From NCBI GenBank assembly GCA_947627885.1, contig CANQXP010000010.1, positions 1-49,071 of the forward strand: DNA of 49,071 bases, given 5' to 3'. Shown piece by piece: positions 17,262-26,370 of the stretch. The translations under genes and the position numbers were made by a program. Position 1 is the first letter of the stretch. Each line of letters starts with the position of its first letter. The stretch is from an uncultured Rikenella sp. Its GTDB lineage: Bacteria > Bacteroidota > Bacteroidia > Bacteroidales > Rikenellaceae. The notes under the pieces are model-generated. The model was not told the origin of the DNA and ran no database searches. It was given only the letters and a program-made list of their open reading frames with translations.

Positions 17262-18443
17262 CTATTTTTTGAGCGCCGCTTTCGCCGCGCCGATGATCTT
17301 GCAGACGCTCATCGCGAAATGGGTGAACAGTATCCTCGGATTCCCATTCTGCCGGATCTGGGCCAGCAGCAGTTCGAACTCGGCCACGAAAGCCTCCACG
17401 GTCACTTCCGAAACGTACGGTGCGAAGTTCTTGCAGAAAGCCTCCCGCCCCGGATCGGTGTACGCGATCCGTTCCATGCCGATCCCCGTCATGTAGCACT
17501 CCCGCACGATCCCCAGCGCCGCCGTGCAGAACTGCTTCTGCGCCTCGCGCCCCAGCGGGGCCATCTCCTCCGCCCAGTCGAACAGGCCGAGGTATTTCTG
17601 CTGGTAGCACAGCCGCATCAATTTGATGAACCGCTCCTGATGCTCGTTGGAGGCCGTATCCTGCCCCTTCGAAGCCGCCGCCATACGGGCCGCCGCGCCC
17701 CAGCTCCCCTGCGCCAGGTGGGCGATTCGTTGCGCCTGCCCGGAAGCAACTCCTTTGCGAGCGATCAATTCTTCGGAGATAATATCGTCCGGCACCCCCG
17801 GCAGCGCCACGATCTGCGTCCGCGACCGGATCGTGGCGATGATCTTCTCCGGCTCGAAGCTCACGAAGAGGAACAAAGTCTTCTCCGGCGGCTCCTCGAC
17901 CAGCTTGAGCAACGTATTGGCCGCCGCCTCGTGCAGCCGCTCCGGCAGCCAGACGATCACCGTCTTGTAGCCCCCCTCGAACGACTTGAAGCCCATCTTC
18001 CGCACCAGCTCGTTCGCATCGTTCTTGTTGATGATCCCCTGCTGGTTCTCGATTCCGAGGGCCGCGTACCACTCCTGTTCGGTGAGGTACCCCCCCGTTT
18101 CCGGTATCACGCGCCGCCAGACGTGCAGGAACTGTTCGCTGCGCGGCTTCTCGTCCGCCCGCCCCGTCGCCACTGCCTCTTTCGACGTGTTGACCGGGTA
18201 GATGTAGTGGCAGTCCGGGTGCTCCATCCGCTGCATACGATAGCACTCCGGGCAAACCCCGCACGAATCCTCGTCCGTCCGGTTGCGGCAATTGACGTAC
18301 TGGGCGTAGGCCAGCGCCAGCGGCAACGCCCCCGCCCCCTCGCCGCCCGTGAAAAGCATGGCGTGGCTGATGCGCCCGCTGCGCACGGTTTCGCGCAGGT
18401 GGCGTTTGATCTCTTCCTGTCCTATGATCTCTTTGAACTGCAT
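17262..18443 (-). CDS. holB: DNA polymerase III delta' subunit-like protein
   Basis: Clamp-loader AAA+ protein of 393 residues. It opens FKEIIGQEEIKRHLRETVRSGRISHAMLF, the delta'/DnaX opening. The nucleotide loop GGEGAGALPLALAYAQ lacks the GKT/S of an active Walker A, as in other delta' subunits that do not hydrolyse ATP. A zinc-binding module has CRNRTDEDSCGVCPEC. The sensor 1-like segment LFLFVSFEPEKIIATIRSRTQI corresponds to the SRC region of delta'. The upstream in-frame extension of 33 codons overlaps the divergent promoter, so the start at 18443 is preferred. It is divergent from asnS. Confidence 0.88.
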   Translation of the reverse strand: MQFKEIIGQEEIKRHLRETVRSGRISHAMLFTGGEGAGALPLALAYAQYVNCRNRTDEDSCGVCPECYRMQRMEHPDCHYIYPVNTSKEAVATGRADEKPRSEQFLHVWRRVIPETGGYLTEQEWYAALGIENQQGIINKNDANELVRKMGFKSFEGGYKTVIVWLPERLHEAAANTLLKLVEEPPEKTLFLFVSFEPEKIIATIRSRTQIVALPGVPDDIISEELIARKGVASGQAQRIAHLAQGSWGAAARMAAASKGQDTASNEHQERFIKLMRLCYQQKYLGLFDWAEEMAPLGREAQKQFCTAALGIVRECYMTGIGMERIAYTDPGREAFCKNFAPYVSEVTVEAFVAEFELLLAQIRQNGNPRILFTHFAMSVCKIIGAAKAALKK

Positions 18444-18483
18444 TTTCAGGATCTGCGGCGCGAAAAACCGGGCCGGCGACTGA

Positions 18484-18512
18484 CGAAGATACGGAAATTT
18501 TGCATATCTTCG
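18484..18512. promoter_or_regulatory. Divergent promoter pair for holB and asnS
   Basis: TATCTTCG occurs on plus at 18505-18512 and on minus at 18484-18491, forming an 8-bp inverted repeat with a 13-bp spacer. Each differs from TAnnTTTG at one position, and each lies 40-44 bp from its start codon. The symmetry could also be an operator. Confidence 0.45.
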
Positions 18513-18556
18513 CCAATCACACGGAAGTCTAAACCATTTCACATACCAATCGAACC

Positions 18557-19948
18557 ATGAGAATAGCAGAGTTGCTCGCCAGCGGCGAGCGTAACGTCGA
18601 AGTAGTGGCCAAAGGATGGGTACGCACCAAGCGCGGCAACAAGAACGTGGCGTTCATCGCCCTGAACGACGGCTCGACTATCAATAACATTCAGGTGGTG
18701 GCCGAGACCGCCGCTTTCGACGAGGAGTTGCTCAAAGCGATTACGACCGGGGCCTGCGTCAAGGTGACCGGGACGCTGGTCGAGTCGCCCGCATCGGGGC
18801 AGCCGGTAGAGATCCAGGCCAGGGCGATCGAGATCTACGGCGGCGCCGATCCGGAGAGCTATCCGTTGCAGAAGAAGGGGCATACCCTCGAATTCCTGCG
18901 CGAGATCGCCCACCTGCGTCCCCGTACCAATACCTTCGGAGCGGTGTTCCGCATCCGGCACGCGATGGCCTATGCGATCCATAAATATTTCAACGACCGG
19001 GGGTTCTATTACTGGAATTCACCGCTGATCACCGGTTCGGATGCCGAAGGGGCGGGGGCGATGTTCCAGGTGACGACGCTCGACATGGCCAACCCGCCGC
19101 GGACGGAGGACGGGAAAGTGGACTACTCGCAGGACTTCTTCGGGCGTTCGACCAACCTGACGGTGAGCGGGCAGCTCGAAGGGGAATTGGCGGCGATGGC
19201 TTTGGGGCAGATCTATACTTTCGGGCCGACCTTCCGGGCGGAGAATTCCAACACGCCGAGGCATTTGGCCGAGTTCTGGATGGTGGAGCCGGAGATGGCG
19301 TTCTACGAGATTCAGGAAAATATGGACCTGGCCGAGGATTTCATCAAATACCTGGTCAACTATGCGTTGGATAACTGCGCGGACGACTTGGCGTTCCTCG
19401 AAAAGATGTACGACAAGGAGTTGACCGAACGGCTGCGTTTCGTGACGGCCAACGATTTCGTGCGGCTGGACTACACGGAGGGGGTCGAGATACTGGAGGA
19501 GGCGCGGGACAAGAAGGGGGTGAAGTTCGAGTTCCCGGTATTCTGGGGGGCGGACTTGGCGTCGGAGCACGAGCGCTACCTGGTGGAGCAGCATTTCAAG
19601 CGGCCGGTGATCCTGACGAACTATCCGAAGGAGATCAAGGCGTTCTACATGAAGCAGAACGACGATGGCAAAACGGTGCGGGCGATGGATGTGCTCTTCC
19701 CGAAGATCGGCGAGATCATCGGCGGGTCGGAGCGTGAAGCCGATTATACCAAACTGGTGACGCGGATGGAGGAGATGGGGGTTCCGGTCGAGTCGATGCA
19801 GTGGTACCTCGACACCCGCCGGTTCGGGAGCGCGCCGCACAGCGGTTTCGGACTCGGCTTCGAGCGGCTGGTGCTGTTCGTCACGGGGATGACCAATATC
19901 CGCGACGTGATCCCGTTCCCGCGTACGCCGAAAAACGCGGAATTCTAA
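18557..19948 (+). CDS. asnS: Asparagine--tRNA ligase
   Basis: Class IIb aminoacyl-tRNA synthetase charging tRNA-Asn. The 463-residue protein has an N-terminal OB-fold anticodon-binding domain (about 1-110, [22 protein letters not shown]). Class II motif 2 is [20 protein letters not shown] and motif 3 is [16 protein letters not shown] near the C-terminus. Length is standard. It is transcribed divergently from holB and ends at a strong terminator. Confidence 0.97.
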   Translation: MRIAELLASGERNVEVVAKGWVRTKRGNKNVAFIALNDGSTINNIQVVAETAAFDEELLKAITTGACVKVTGTLVESPASGQPVEIQARAIEIYGGADPESYPLQKKGHTLEFLREIAHLRPRTNTFGAVFRIRHAMAYAIHKYFNDRGFYYWNSPLITGSDAEGAGAMFQVTTLDMANPPRTEDGKVDYSQDFFGRSTNLTVSGQLEGELAAMALGQIYTFGPTFRAENSNTPRHLAEFWMVEPEMAFYEIQENMDLAEDFIKYLVNYALDNCADDLAFLEKMYDKELTERLRFVTANDFVRLDYTEGVEILEEARDKKGVKFEFPVFWGADLASEHERYLVEQHFKRPVILTNYPKEIKAFYMKQNDDGKTVRAMDVLFPKIGEIIGGSEREADYTKLVTRMEEMGVPVESMQWYLDTRRFGSAPHSGFGLGFERLVLFVTGMTNIRDVIPFPRTPKNAEF

Positions 19949-19976
19949 GTTTCCGCCCCTTTACGGTGGATTTACA

Positions 19977-20010
19977 GGCCCGGCGATACATCGCCGGGCC
20001 TCTCTTTTTT
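19977..20010 (+). terminator. Intrinsic terminator of asnS
   Basis: GGCCCGGCGA (19977-19986) pairs with TCGCCGGGCC (19991-20000) around a 4-nt loop, followed by TCTCTTTTTT. Confidence 0.9.
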
Positions 20011-20039
20011 ACGGAAAACGAGCCGGAAACGTCACTATA

Positions 20040-20070
20040 TTGGGATTTCTGGTCAAAATGTCTATATTTG
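20040..20070 (+). promoter_or_regulatory. Promoter of rpoN
   Basis: TTG at 20040-20042 and TATATTTG at 20063-20070, 20 bp apart, 44 bp before the chosen ATG. The longer in-frame starts lie inside or before this promoter. Confidence 0.7.
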
Positions 20071-20114
20071 TCCAAACGGCGGCCCGGAACGGGCCGTTTC
20101 CCGAATTTATATTT

Positions 20115-21533
20115 ATGGCATCTATCACTCAAAGTTTAGAGCAGAAACTACAGCAGCGGCTTTCGCCGCAGCAGATACAGGGTATCAAGTTGCTGGAGCT
20201 CCCCACGCTCCAGCTGGAGCAGCGCGTCAAGCAGGAGATCGAGGAAAACCCCGTGCTCGAAGAAGAGGAGCACGAGAACGAACAGGACGAGAGCAGCCTG
20301 ACCCTCGAAGACTATATCCGAAACGAGGAGAACGCGTCGTCCTATAAACTCAAGACCAACAACACCTCCAAGGACGACGAGCGCAAATCGCCGACCCTTT
20401 CGCAGGGCATGTCGCTACAGGATTTCCTGATCGAACAGCTGGCTTACCACGACCTCTCCGAAAAGGAGATGACCGTCGCCCGCTTCGTGATCGGGACGCT
20501 CGACGACGACGGCTACCTCCGGCGGCCGACGGCCTCCATTGCAGATGATATTGCTTTCACGCAGGGGATGGAAGTGACGGAGGACGAGGTGGAACGCGTG
20601 GTGGGCATCATCCAGATGCTCGACCCGGCGGGGATCGGGGCGCGGGACCTGGGCGAATGCCTGGTCATTCAGTTGAAAGCCTTGCGGCACCAGACGCCGG
20701 AGGTCAAACTGGCCATCGCGATACTGACCGACCATTACGACGAGTTTGTCAAGAAACATTACGAGCGGATGATGCGGCGGCTGGGGGTGACCGAGGACGA
20801 GTTCCGGGCCGCGCTGGAGGAGATCATGCACCTGAACCCGAAGCCCACCAACGGCTATTCGGACGAAAGCTCGGCGGCCGCGCCGAACATTATCCCGGAT
20901 TTTATTCTGGACTACAGCAACGGCAGTTTCGACCTGCAGCTGGCCTCGCGCAGCGTGCCCGACCTGCGGATCAACAGCAGCTACCTCCGGATGGCCGAAA
21001 AGGCTATGAGCGGGGGCAACCAGAGCGAGGCGGACAAGGAGGCCCTGCAGTTCATCAAGCAGAAGATCGAGTCGGCCAAATGGTTCATTTCGGCTATCAA
21101 GCAGCGGCAGGAGACCCTGATGAAGACCATGCGGGCGATCCTCCACTTCCAGCACGACTACTTTATCGAGGGCGACGAAGCCAAGCTGCGGCCCATGATC
21201 CTCAAAGACATCGCCGACGCCACAGGGTTCGACATCTCCACCATCTCCCGCGTGGTCAACAGCAAGTATATCCAGACCCATTTCGGTGTTTTCCTGCTGA
21301 AATACTTCTTCTCCGAAGGGCTGCCGACCGAGAGCGGCGAGGAGGTCTCTACCCGCGAGATCAAGCGGATATTGGCCGAGGCTATCGAGAACGAGGACAA
21401 GCGCGACCCGCTGACCGACGAGGCGCTGATGGACACGCTCACGGCCAAAGGGTACAAGATCGCGCGCAGGACGGTGGCCAAGTACCGCGAGATGCTGGGC
21501 ATTCCGGCGTCGAGGCTCCGGAAAGAACTTTAA
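20115..21533 (+). CDS. rpoN: RNA polymerase sigma-54 factor
   Basis: Sigma-54 directs RNA polymerase to -24/-12 promoters and needs an enhancer-binding ATPase to open them. The 472-residue protein has the glutamine-rich region I (SLEQKLQQRLSPQQIQGIKLLELPTLQLEQ), an acidic linker (about 45-100), the core-binding domain and the helix-turn-helix. The invariant RpoN box ARRTVAKYRE is at 450-459. The ATG at 20115 starts region I directly. No enhancer-binding protein or obvious -24/-12 promoter was noticed in this window, so its regulon lies elsewhere. Confidence 0.97.
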   Translation: MASITQSLEQKLQQRLSPQQIQGIKLLELPTLQLEQRVKQEIEENPVLEEEEHENEQDESSLTLEDYIRNEENASSYKLKTNNTSKDDERKSPTLSQGMSLQDFLIEQLAYHDLSEKEMTVARFVIGTLDDDGYLRRPTASIADDIAFTQGMEVTEDEVERVVGIIQMLDPAGIGARDLGECLVIQLKALRHQTPEVKLAIAILTDHYDEFVKKHYERMMRRLGVTEDEFRAALEEIMHLNPKPTNGYSDESSAAAPNIIPDFILDYSNGSFDLQLASRSVPDLRINSSYLRMAEKAMSGGNQSEADKEALQFIKQKIESAKWFISAIKQRQETLMKTMRAILHFQHDYFIEGDEAKLRPMILKDIADATGFDISTISRVVNSKYIQTHFGVFLLKYFFSEGLPTESGEEVSTREIKRILAEAIENEDKRDPLTDEALMDTLTAKGYKIARRTVAKYREMLGIPASRLRKEL

Positions 21534-21564
21534 CGGCCTAATTTTTGTCAGAATTCACCGGTGC

Positions 21565-21596
21565 GCCGCCCCTTGCATGCAGGGGGCGGCTTCTGT
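21565..21596 (+). terminator. Probable terminator of rpoN
   Basis: GCCGCCCC (21565-21572) pairs with GGGGCGGC (21583-21590) with a TTGCATGCAG loop; the T-tract (TTCTGTATT) is weak. Confidence 0.6.
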
Positions 21597-21654
21597 ATTC
21601 GGATCGGCCGCTTTAAAAAATGGCCGCCGGCTCCGCAAACCGGTTAAAAATAGC

Positions 21655-21662
21655 TACTTTTG
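21655..21662 (+). promoter_or_regulatory. Promoter -7 box of the first SGNH gene
   Basis: TACTTTTG matches TAnnTTTG and lies 26 bp before the ATG at 21689. No -33 TTTG is seen. Confidence 0.55.
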
Positions 21663-21688
21663 CACCAATTTGTCCCCTCGAACGAACT

Positions 21689-23170
21689 ATGAAGAACTAC
21701 ATCCGCTATGCCTTCGGACTGGCCGTGCTGGTCGTCCTGATGACACTCGGACTGGCGTATATCCCGGCGAACCTGGTGGAGCGAGCCGGGTTCAAACCCG
21801 TCGATATACTCGCCGACCTCAACCGGGACAACACGGTGGAGAACCTCGACCAGCTCGACGCGGAGGTGGGGGCCGATACGCGCCAGGGAGGATATTCCGT
21901 GCGGGCGGTCACCTCGCCCGACACGGTCGCTTCGGCTGCCGGGGACAGCAGCCGGGCGGTGAGCACCATCTTCGTGGAGCCGGAACCGGCCGCTGCTGAG
22001 GACTCCACGGAAAGCGTGGAGGCTCCTGCTCCTGCGCAGGCCGACACGATTCCATCCGCACCGGTGCAGGAGGGCGGTGTGATCCCGATCCGGGACTATT
22101 CGCCGGGCGGGGCGATGCTGCGCACATTCACGAACAAACTGGCCAACGTCGGGGGTATGCGCCGGCCTCTGCGCATCGGCTTTATGGGGGACTCCTTTAT
22201 CGAAGGCGACCTGCTGACCTCCGATTTCCGCGAATTGATGCAGAACAGGTACGGCGGCGGCGGGGTCGGCTTCGTGCCGATCACTTCGCAGGTGGCGGGG
22301 TTTCGCCAGACGGTGGGCCACAAGTTCGGCAAATGGAAACAGAGTTCGATCGTCAACAGCAAGGGCAACGGCTTCACTATCTCTGCGTTCAATTACACCC
22401 CTTCGGAGGATAGCTACGTGGAGTACAAAGGCTCGTCGAACAAGAAGCACCTCGACCGTTTCGGCCGCTCGCGCCTGCTGTTCGTCAGCAAAGGCCGCTC
22501 GGTGATCCGGGCCACGGTCAACGGCGAAGAGGAGTTCCTGTTCAATACCGACCCGATGGAGACCTTGCAGGAGGTGCAGCTCGACGGCGATTTTCGGTCG
22601 ATCCGCTACCAGGTCAGCGACGTGGAGGGTTTCACCGCGTACGGGGTATTCCTCGAAAATCCGACGGGGGTGAGCGTGGACAATTTCTCGGTGCGGGGCA
22701 ATCCGGGCACGGTGATGGGGCGAATCAACCCGGCGTTGAGCGAACAGTTTGGCAAACTGTCGCCTTACGACCTGATTATCTTGCAATACGGTCTTAATGT
22801 GGTGTCGAGCGGGGTGACGGACTATTCGACTTACCGCAAGCAGATGACGGCGGTGGTAAATCATATCAAGCGTTGCTTTCCGGGGGTGGCGATCTTGGTC
22901 ATGAGCGTGGGCGACAGGGCCACGCGCAGCAACGGGACGTTCGTGACGATGCCGGGCATCCGGGCGATGGTGCAGACGCAGGAGTTGGTGGCGCGGGACT
23001 GCGGGGTGCTTTTCTGGAACACGTATGACGCGATGCGTGCGGCGGGGGGCATGGGGACTTTTGTGAAGAATGGCTGGGCGGCGAAGGATTATACGCATAT
23101 CTCGGCGCGGGGGGGGCGCAAGATCGGTACGGCGCTGTACGATGCTGTCACGGCTGCTGCTGCACAGTAG
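21689..23170 (+). CDS. Membrane-anchored SGNH/GDSL-fold protein
   Basis: A 493-residue protein with an N-terminal membrane anchor (YAFGLAVLVVLMTLGLAYIP, 7-26), a long Ala/Pro/Asp-rich linker (about 40-140) and an SGNH hydrolase domain. Block I is FMGDSFIEGD with Ser169. A block III-like Asn is in ILQYGLNVVSSG. The catalytic dyad DxxH is Asp467-His470 in KDYTHISARG. The fold is that of GDSL esterases and of acyltransferases such as PatB and AlgX. It is the first of two SGNH proteins followed by an MBOAT O-acyltransferase, so a role in adding or moving O-acyl groups on a surface glycan or peptidoglycan is likely. Substrate unknown. The palindromic element at 23186 separates it from the next gene. 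Confidence 0.83.
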   Translation: MKNYIRYAFGLAVLVVLMTLGLAYIPANLVERAGFKPVDILADLNRDNTVENLDQLDAEVGADTRQGGYSVRAVTSPDTVASAAGDSSRAVSTIFVEPEPAAAEDSTESVEAPAPAQADTIPSAPVQEGGVIPIRDYSPGGAMLRTFTNKLANVGGMRRPLRIGFMGDSFIEGDLLTSDFRELMQNRYGGGGVGFVPITSQVAGFRQTVGHKFGKWKQSSIVNSKGNGFTISAFNYTPSEDSYVEYKGSSNKKHLDRFGRSRLLFVSKGRSVIRATVNGEEEFLFNTDPMETLQEVQLDGDFRSIRYQVSDVEGFTAYGVFLENPTGVSVDNFSVRGNPGTVMGRINPALSEQFGKLSPYDLIILQYGLNVVSSGVTDYSTYRKQMTAVVNHIKRCFPGVAILVMSVGDRATRSNGTFVTMPGIRAMVQTQELVARDCGVLFWNTYDAMRAAGGMGTFVKNGWAAKDYTHISARGGRKIGTALYDAVTAAAAQ

Positions 23171-23185
23171 CTGAAACCCCGATTA

Positions 23186-23590
23186 TAACCGTTCGTTTAA
23201 TCACTACCCGCATGGAACCGTACCTTTTCTGAAGAAAAGGTACCCAAAAGACTTTTGAGATAGCTGCGCTACTCCTTAAGCTCCGCAGTCCTCTGTCTTT
23301 GAAATCCGCTTTTGGGTCGGGGCAATAAGGCAACTCAAACGTTACAAGGCTTTATAGTTGCCTTATTGCTCCCGGCCCAAAGAAAAGGTTTCAGGAACCG
23401 GGTACCCGGCAGGCCCAAGAGATGCGTTAGCATCTCATAAAGTTTTTCTGGTTCTCTTTGTTCACAACCGACGCAGCAGCCGAGCGCCATCAAGCTGGCT
23501 TGAATGGCCGAGGCGCAAGGAGGAAAACAAGCGAAGCGAAGTTAAAGAGAACAGTACCCTCCGAGGGTAAAGATAAAAACGAACGGATTA
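23186..23590. repeat. Palindromic intergenic element with apical insertion
   Basis: Outer inverted repeat TAACCGTTCGTTT (23186-23198) with AAAACGAACGGATTA (23577-23590). The left arm (beta type) opens CTACCCGCATGGAACCG with hairpin GTACCTTTTC/GAAAAGGTAC. The central stem is GCAATAAGGCAACT (about 23323) with AGTTGCCTTATTGC (about 23356), flanked by TTTTGGG and CCCAAAG. The right arm (alpha type) has TCTGGTTCTCTTTG...AAGAGAACAGTACCCTCC, but its loop is broken by a 77-bp insertion (about 23468-23544). Taken as a whole this is the longest copy in the window. Confidence 0.85.
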
Positions 23591-23599
23591 AAAAACAAG

Positions 23600-24901
23600 A
23601 TGTTTAAGCATATAACATACATGATAATGGCCGCCGCCGTGGCATTCAGCAGTTGCGGCGCCGGCGGGCAGCCCTCGCAGGGCGGCGAGGCCGCCGGGCA
23701 GTCCGACTCCCTATTCATCGCCTCGTACTCCTTCGTGGAGATACCCGCCGACACCCTGTTCGACCCCGCCGACAACCTCGCTCCCTTCTATGCGAAACTG
23801 CGGCATCTCGACAGCATCCGCACCGCGGCGGTCGACACCCTGCCCGCGGACGGGCCCCGGAGGGTCAATATCGTTCACTTCGGTGACTCGCATATCCAGG
23901 GCGGGGTGCTTCCCGACGTCATTATGCGTCACCTGCACGCCCGGTTCGGGAACGCCGGGCGCGGCATGATCGTGCCCCACAAACTCAGCGGCAGCAACGA
24001 ACCGAGGGACTATGCCATACGTGCCGTGCCTGGGAAGTGCGGAGCATGGTCATCCGCACGCGTGGTCAATGGCCGCCCAGAATTGCCGATCGGCATCAGC
24101 GGCGTTTCCGTTCAAAGTTCGACGTCCGACAACCGGATCCTGCTCTGCACCCTGCCCATGGGCGACAGCCTCGACTACAGTTTCAACAAAGTGCGCGTGT
24201 TCCACGGGAAGTATGCGCCCATCATCGAAGCCGACGACAGCCTCTCGGCAGGACTCGGTGCACCGGACATTATCTACGACTTCAATACCGACATCGACCT
24301 GGTGGCCACCGTCGATTCGCTGGAGCTGCGCACCTACGCCGACGGCAAGTTCGCCAAAGGGCCGGTTTACGGCTTCTCGCTGGAGAACGGGCGCGACGGG
24401 GTGCTCTACCACGCCATGGGAGTGAACAGCGCCTGCTACCTGCACTGGGGTAAACAGCAGGAGGTGGTGCGGCAAAGCGCCGCTTTGGAGCCCGACCTCA
24501 TTATCCTCTCCATGGGATCGAACGAGGCGTCGGGGAACAGCTTCAACGACGACGTTTTCTACCGCGAGATCGACCGCTTCGTGGCCCCGCTCCGGGAGGC
24601 CAATCCGGAGGCTTCGGTCTTGCTGACGGCACCGGCGCAAGCCTTCAAGAAAGGGTCGCCGAACGCCAACTTCGAACGCGTGAGCCGGACGCTGAAGCGG
24701 TATGCGCAGGACAAAGGGGTGGCCTTTATCGACGTCTACGCGGCTACCGGAGGGACCGGCTCCGCCGAACATTGGGCGAAGCACGACCTGATGGGCCGCG
24801 ACAGGATACATTATACCGAGGAGGGGTACCGCATTCAGGGCCTTTTGATTTACAACGCACTTTACAACGGATATATCGGCCATGGCCCAACAGCTCAGTA
24901 A
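23600..24901 (+). CDS. SGNH/GDSL-fold lipoprotein
   Basis: A 433-residue protein with a lipoprotein signal (MIMAAAVAFSSC, lipid on Cys19). The SGNH domain has FGDSHIQGG with Ser97, block III SMGSNEASG, and DRIHYTEEGY giving Asp401-His404. All four SGNH blocks are visible, so catalysis is likely. It overlaps the following MBOAT gene by 20 bp, which indicates translational coupling and a shared pathway, as in the DltB-DltD, PatA-PatB and AlgI-AlgX/AlgJ pairs. Inference: an envelope-side acyltransferase or acyl-esterase taking acyl groups exported by the MBOAT protein. Confidence 0.85.
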   Translation: MFKHITYMIMAAAVAFSSCGAGGQPSQGGEAAGQSDSLFIASYSFVEIPADTLFDPADNLAPFYAKLRHLDSIRTAAVDTLPADGPRRVNIVHFGDSHIQGGVLPDVIMRHLHARFGNAGRGMIVPHKLSGSNEPRDYAIRAVPGKCGAWSSARVVNGRPELPIGISGVSVQSSTSDNRILLCTLPMGDSLDYSFNKVRVFHGKYAPIIEADDSLSAGLGAPDIIYDFNTDIDLVATVDSLELRTYADGKFAKGPVYGFSLENGRDGVLYHAMGVNSACYLHWGKQQEVVRQSAALEPDLIILSMGSNEASGNSFNDDVFYREIDRFVAPLREANPEASVLLTAPAQAFKKGSPNANFERVSRTLKRYAQDKGVAFIDVYAATGGTGSAEHWAKHDLMGRDRIHYTEEGYRIQGLLIYNALYNGYIGHGPTAQ

Positions 24902-26369
24902 CCTTATCGAACTGCTGAAATACAACCCCCAGGAGCCGCTGCTGTTCACCAGCGGGCTGTTCCTTTTCCTGTTCCTGGGGTTCACCTTTTTCTACGGGTT
25001 CATGCGCCGCACGGTGACCCTGCGGATCGTCTATGTCACGCTCTTCTCGCTCTATTTCTACTACAAGACCAGCGGCATCTTCTTCCTGCTCCTGATGTTC
25101 ACGGCCACGAGCGACTTCTTTATCGGGCACTTTATCGCCACGGCCGCCACCCGGCGGGCCAAGCGGTGGCTGGTGGCGCTCAGCGTGGCGGTCAACCTGG
25201 GGATGCTGGGCTATTTCAAGTACACCAACTTCCTGATCGAGATATTCAACAATTTCCTGGCCGACCCGCTGGAGTTCAAGAACATCTTCCTGCCCATCGG
25301 TATCTCGTTCTTCACCTTCCAGTCGATGAGCTACATCATCGACCTGTATCGCGGCAAAGTGAAACCGCTGCACCGGTGGATCGACTACCTGTTCTATATT
25401 TCGTTTTTCCCGCAGTTGGTGGCGGGGCCGATCGTGCGGGCGCGGGATTTTATTCCGCAGATCCACCAGCGGCCGCTGATCGTCAGTCGGGCGCAGTTCG
25501 GCGAGGGGTTCTGGCTGATCCTCTGCGGTTTGTTCAAGAAAGCGGTGATCTCGGATTTTATCAGTCTCAATTTCGTGGATCGCATCTTCGACAACCCGAT
25601 GCTCTACACCGGGCTCGAAAACCTGATGGGGGTCTTTGGATATGCCATGCAGATCTACTGCGACTTCTCAGGCTACTCGGATATGGCCATCGGGATCGCG
25701 CTGCTGCTCGGCTTCCGGTTCAACGCTAACTTTGACTCGCCGTACAAGTCGGCGACCATCACGGAGTTCTGGCGGCGGTGGCATATCTCTCTGTCGAGCT
25801 GGCTCAAGGATTACCTCTACATCTCGCTGGGGGGGAACCGCAAGGGTCGCTTCCGGACGTACCTGAACCTGATGGTGACGATGCTGCTGGGGGGCTTGTG
25901 GCATGGGGCGGCGATGCGTTTCCTGGTGTGGGGCGGCCTGCACGGGGCGGGACTGGCGAGCCATAAGTGGACGATGAACCGTTATCGGAGTTTCAAGCCG
26001 GTGGGGGCTGAGATGCCGCGCTGGCGGCGGGTGATCGGGATCGCTGTCACTTTCAGTTTCGTCTGTGCGACGTGGGTCTTTTTCCGCTCGCCGTCGATGG
26101 AGGTGGCGGGGCAGGTCTTCTCGCAGATTTTCACGGCTTTCCATCCGGAAATCTTTTTCGATTTCGTGACGGGGTACAAATGGGTGGTCTTACTGATGGC
26201 GATCGGCTACCTGCTCCATTTCACGAGCGCACGGGTGGAGGCGCGGACGCTGCATCTGGTGCAGCGCATGCCGGTCGTGCTCTATGCGGTGATGATGACG
26301 GGCCTGATCTGGCTGATCATGCAGCTCCGTAACGGCGACGTCCAACCGTTTATCTACTTCCAATTCTAA
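24882..26369 (+). CDS. MBOAT-family O-acyltransferase (AlgI/PatA/DltB type)
   Basis: Polytopic inner-membrane protein of 495 residues with about ten hydrophobic segments. The MBOAT signature region has YCDFSGYSDMAIGIALLLG, then EFWRRWHISLSSWLKDYLYI with His301, and LGGLWHGAAMRFLVWGGLHG with the invariant His341. The family moves acyl groups from a cytoplasmic donor across the membrane to envelope polymers. It follows the SGNH lipoprotein with a 20-bp overlap. Together with the upstream SGNH gene this forms a three-gene set; target polymer not readable. Confidence 0.93.
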   Translation: MAQQLSNLIELLKYNPQEPLLFTSGLFLFLFLGFTFFYGFMRRTVTLRIVYVTLFSLYFYYKTSGIFFLLLMFTATSDFFIGHFIATAATRRAKRWLVALSVAVNLGMLGYFKYTNFLIEIFNNFLADPLEFKNIFLPIGISFFTFQSMSYIIDLYRGKVKPLHRWIDYLFYISFFPQLVAGPIVRARDFIPQIHQRPLIVSRAQFGEGFWLILCGLFKKAVISDFISLNFVDRIFDNPMLYTGLENLMGVFGYAMQIYCDFSGYSDMAIGIALLLGFRFNANFDSPYKSATITEFWRRWHISLSSWLKDYLYISLGGNRKGRFRTYLNLMVTMLLGGLWHGAAMRFLVWGGLHGAGLASHKWTMNRYRSFKPVGAEMPRWRRVIGIAVTFSFVCATWVFFRSPSMEVAGQVFSQIFTAFHPEIFFDFVTGYKWVVLLMAIGYLLHFTSARVEARTLHLVQRMPVVLYAVMMTGLIWLIMQLRNGDVQPFIYFQF

Positions 26370-26370
26370 A

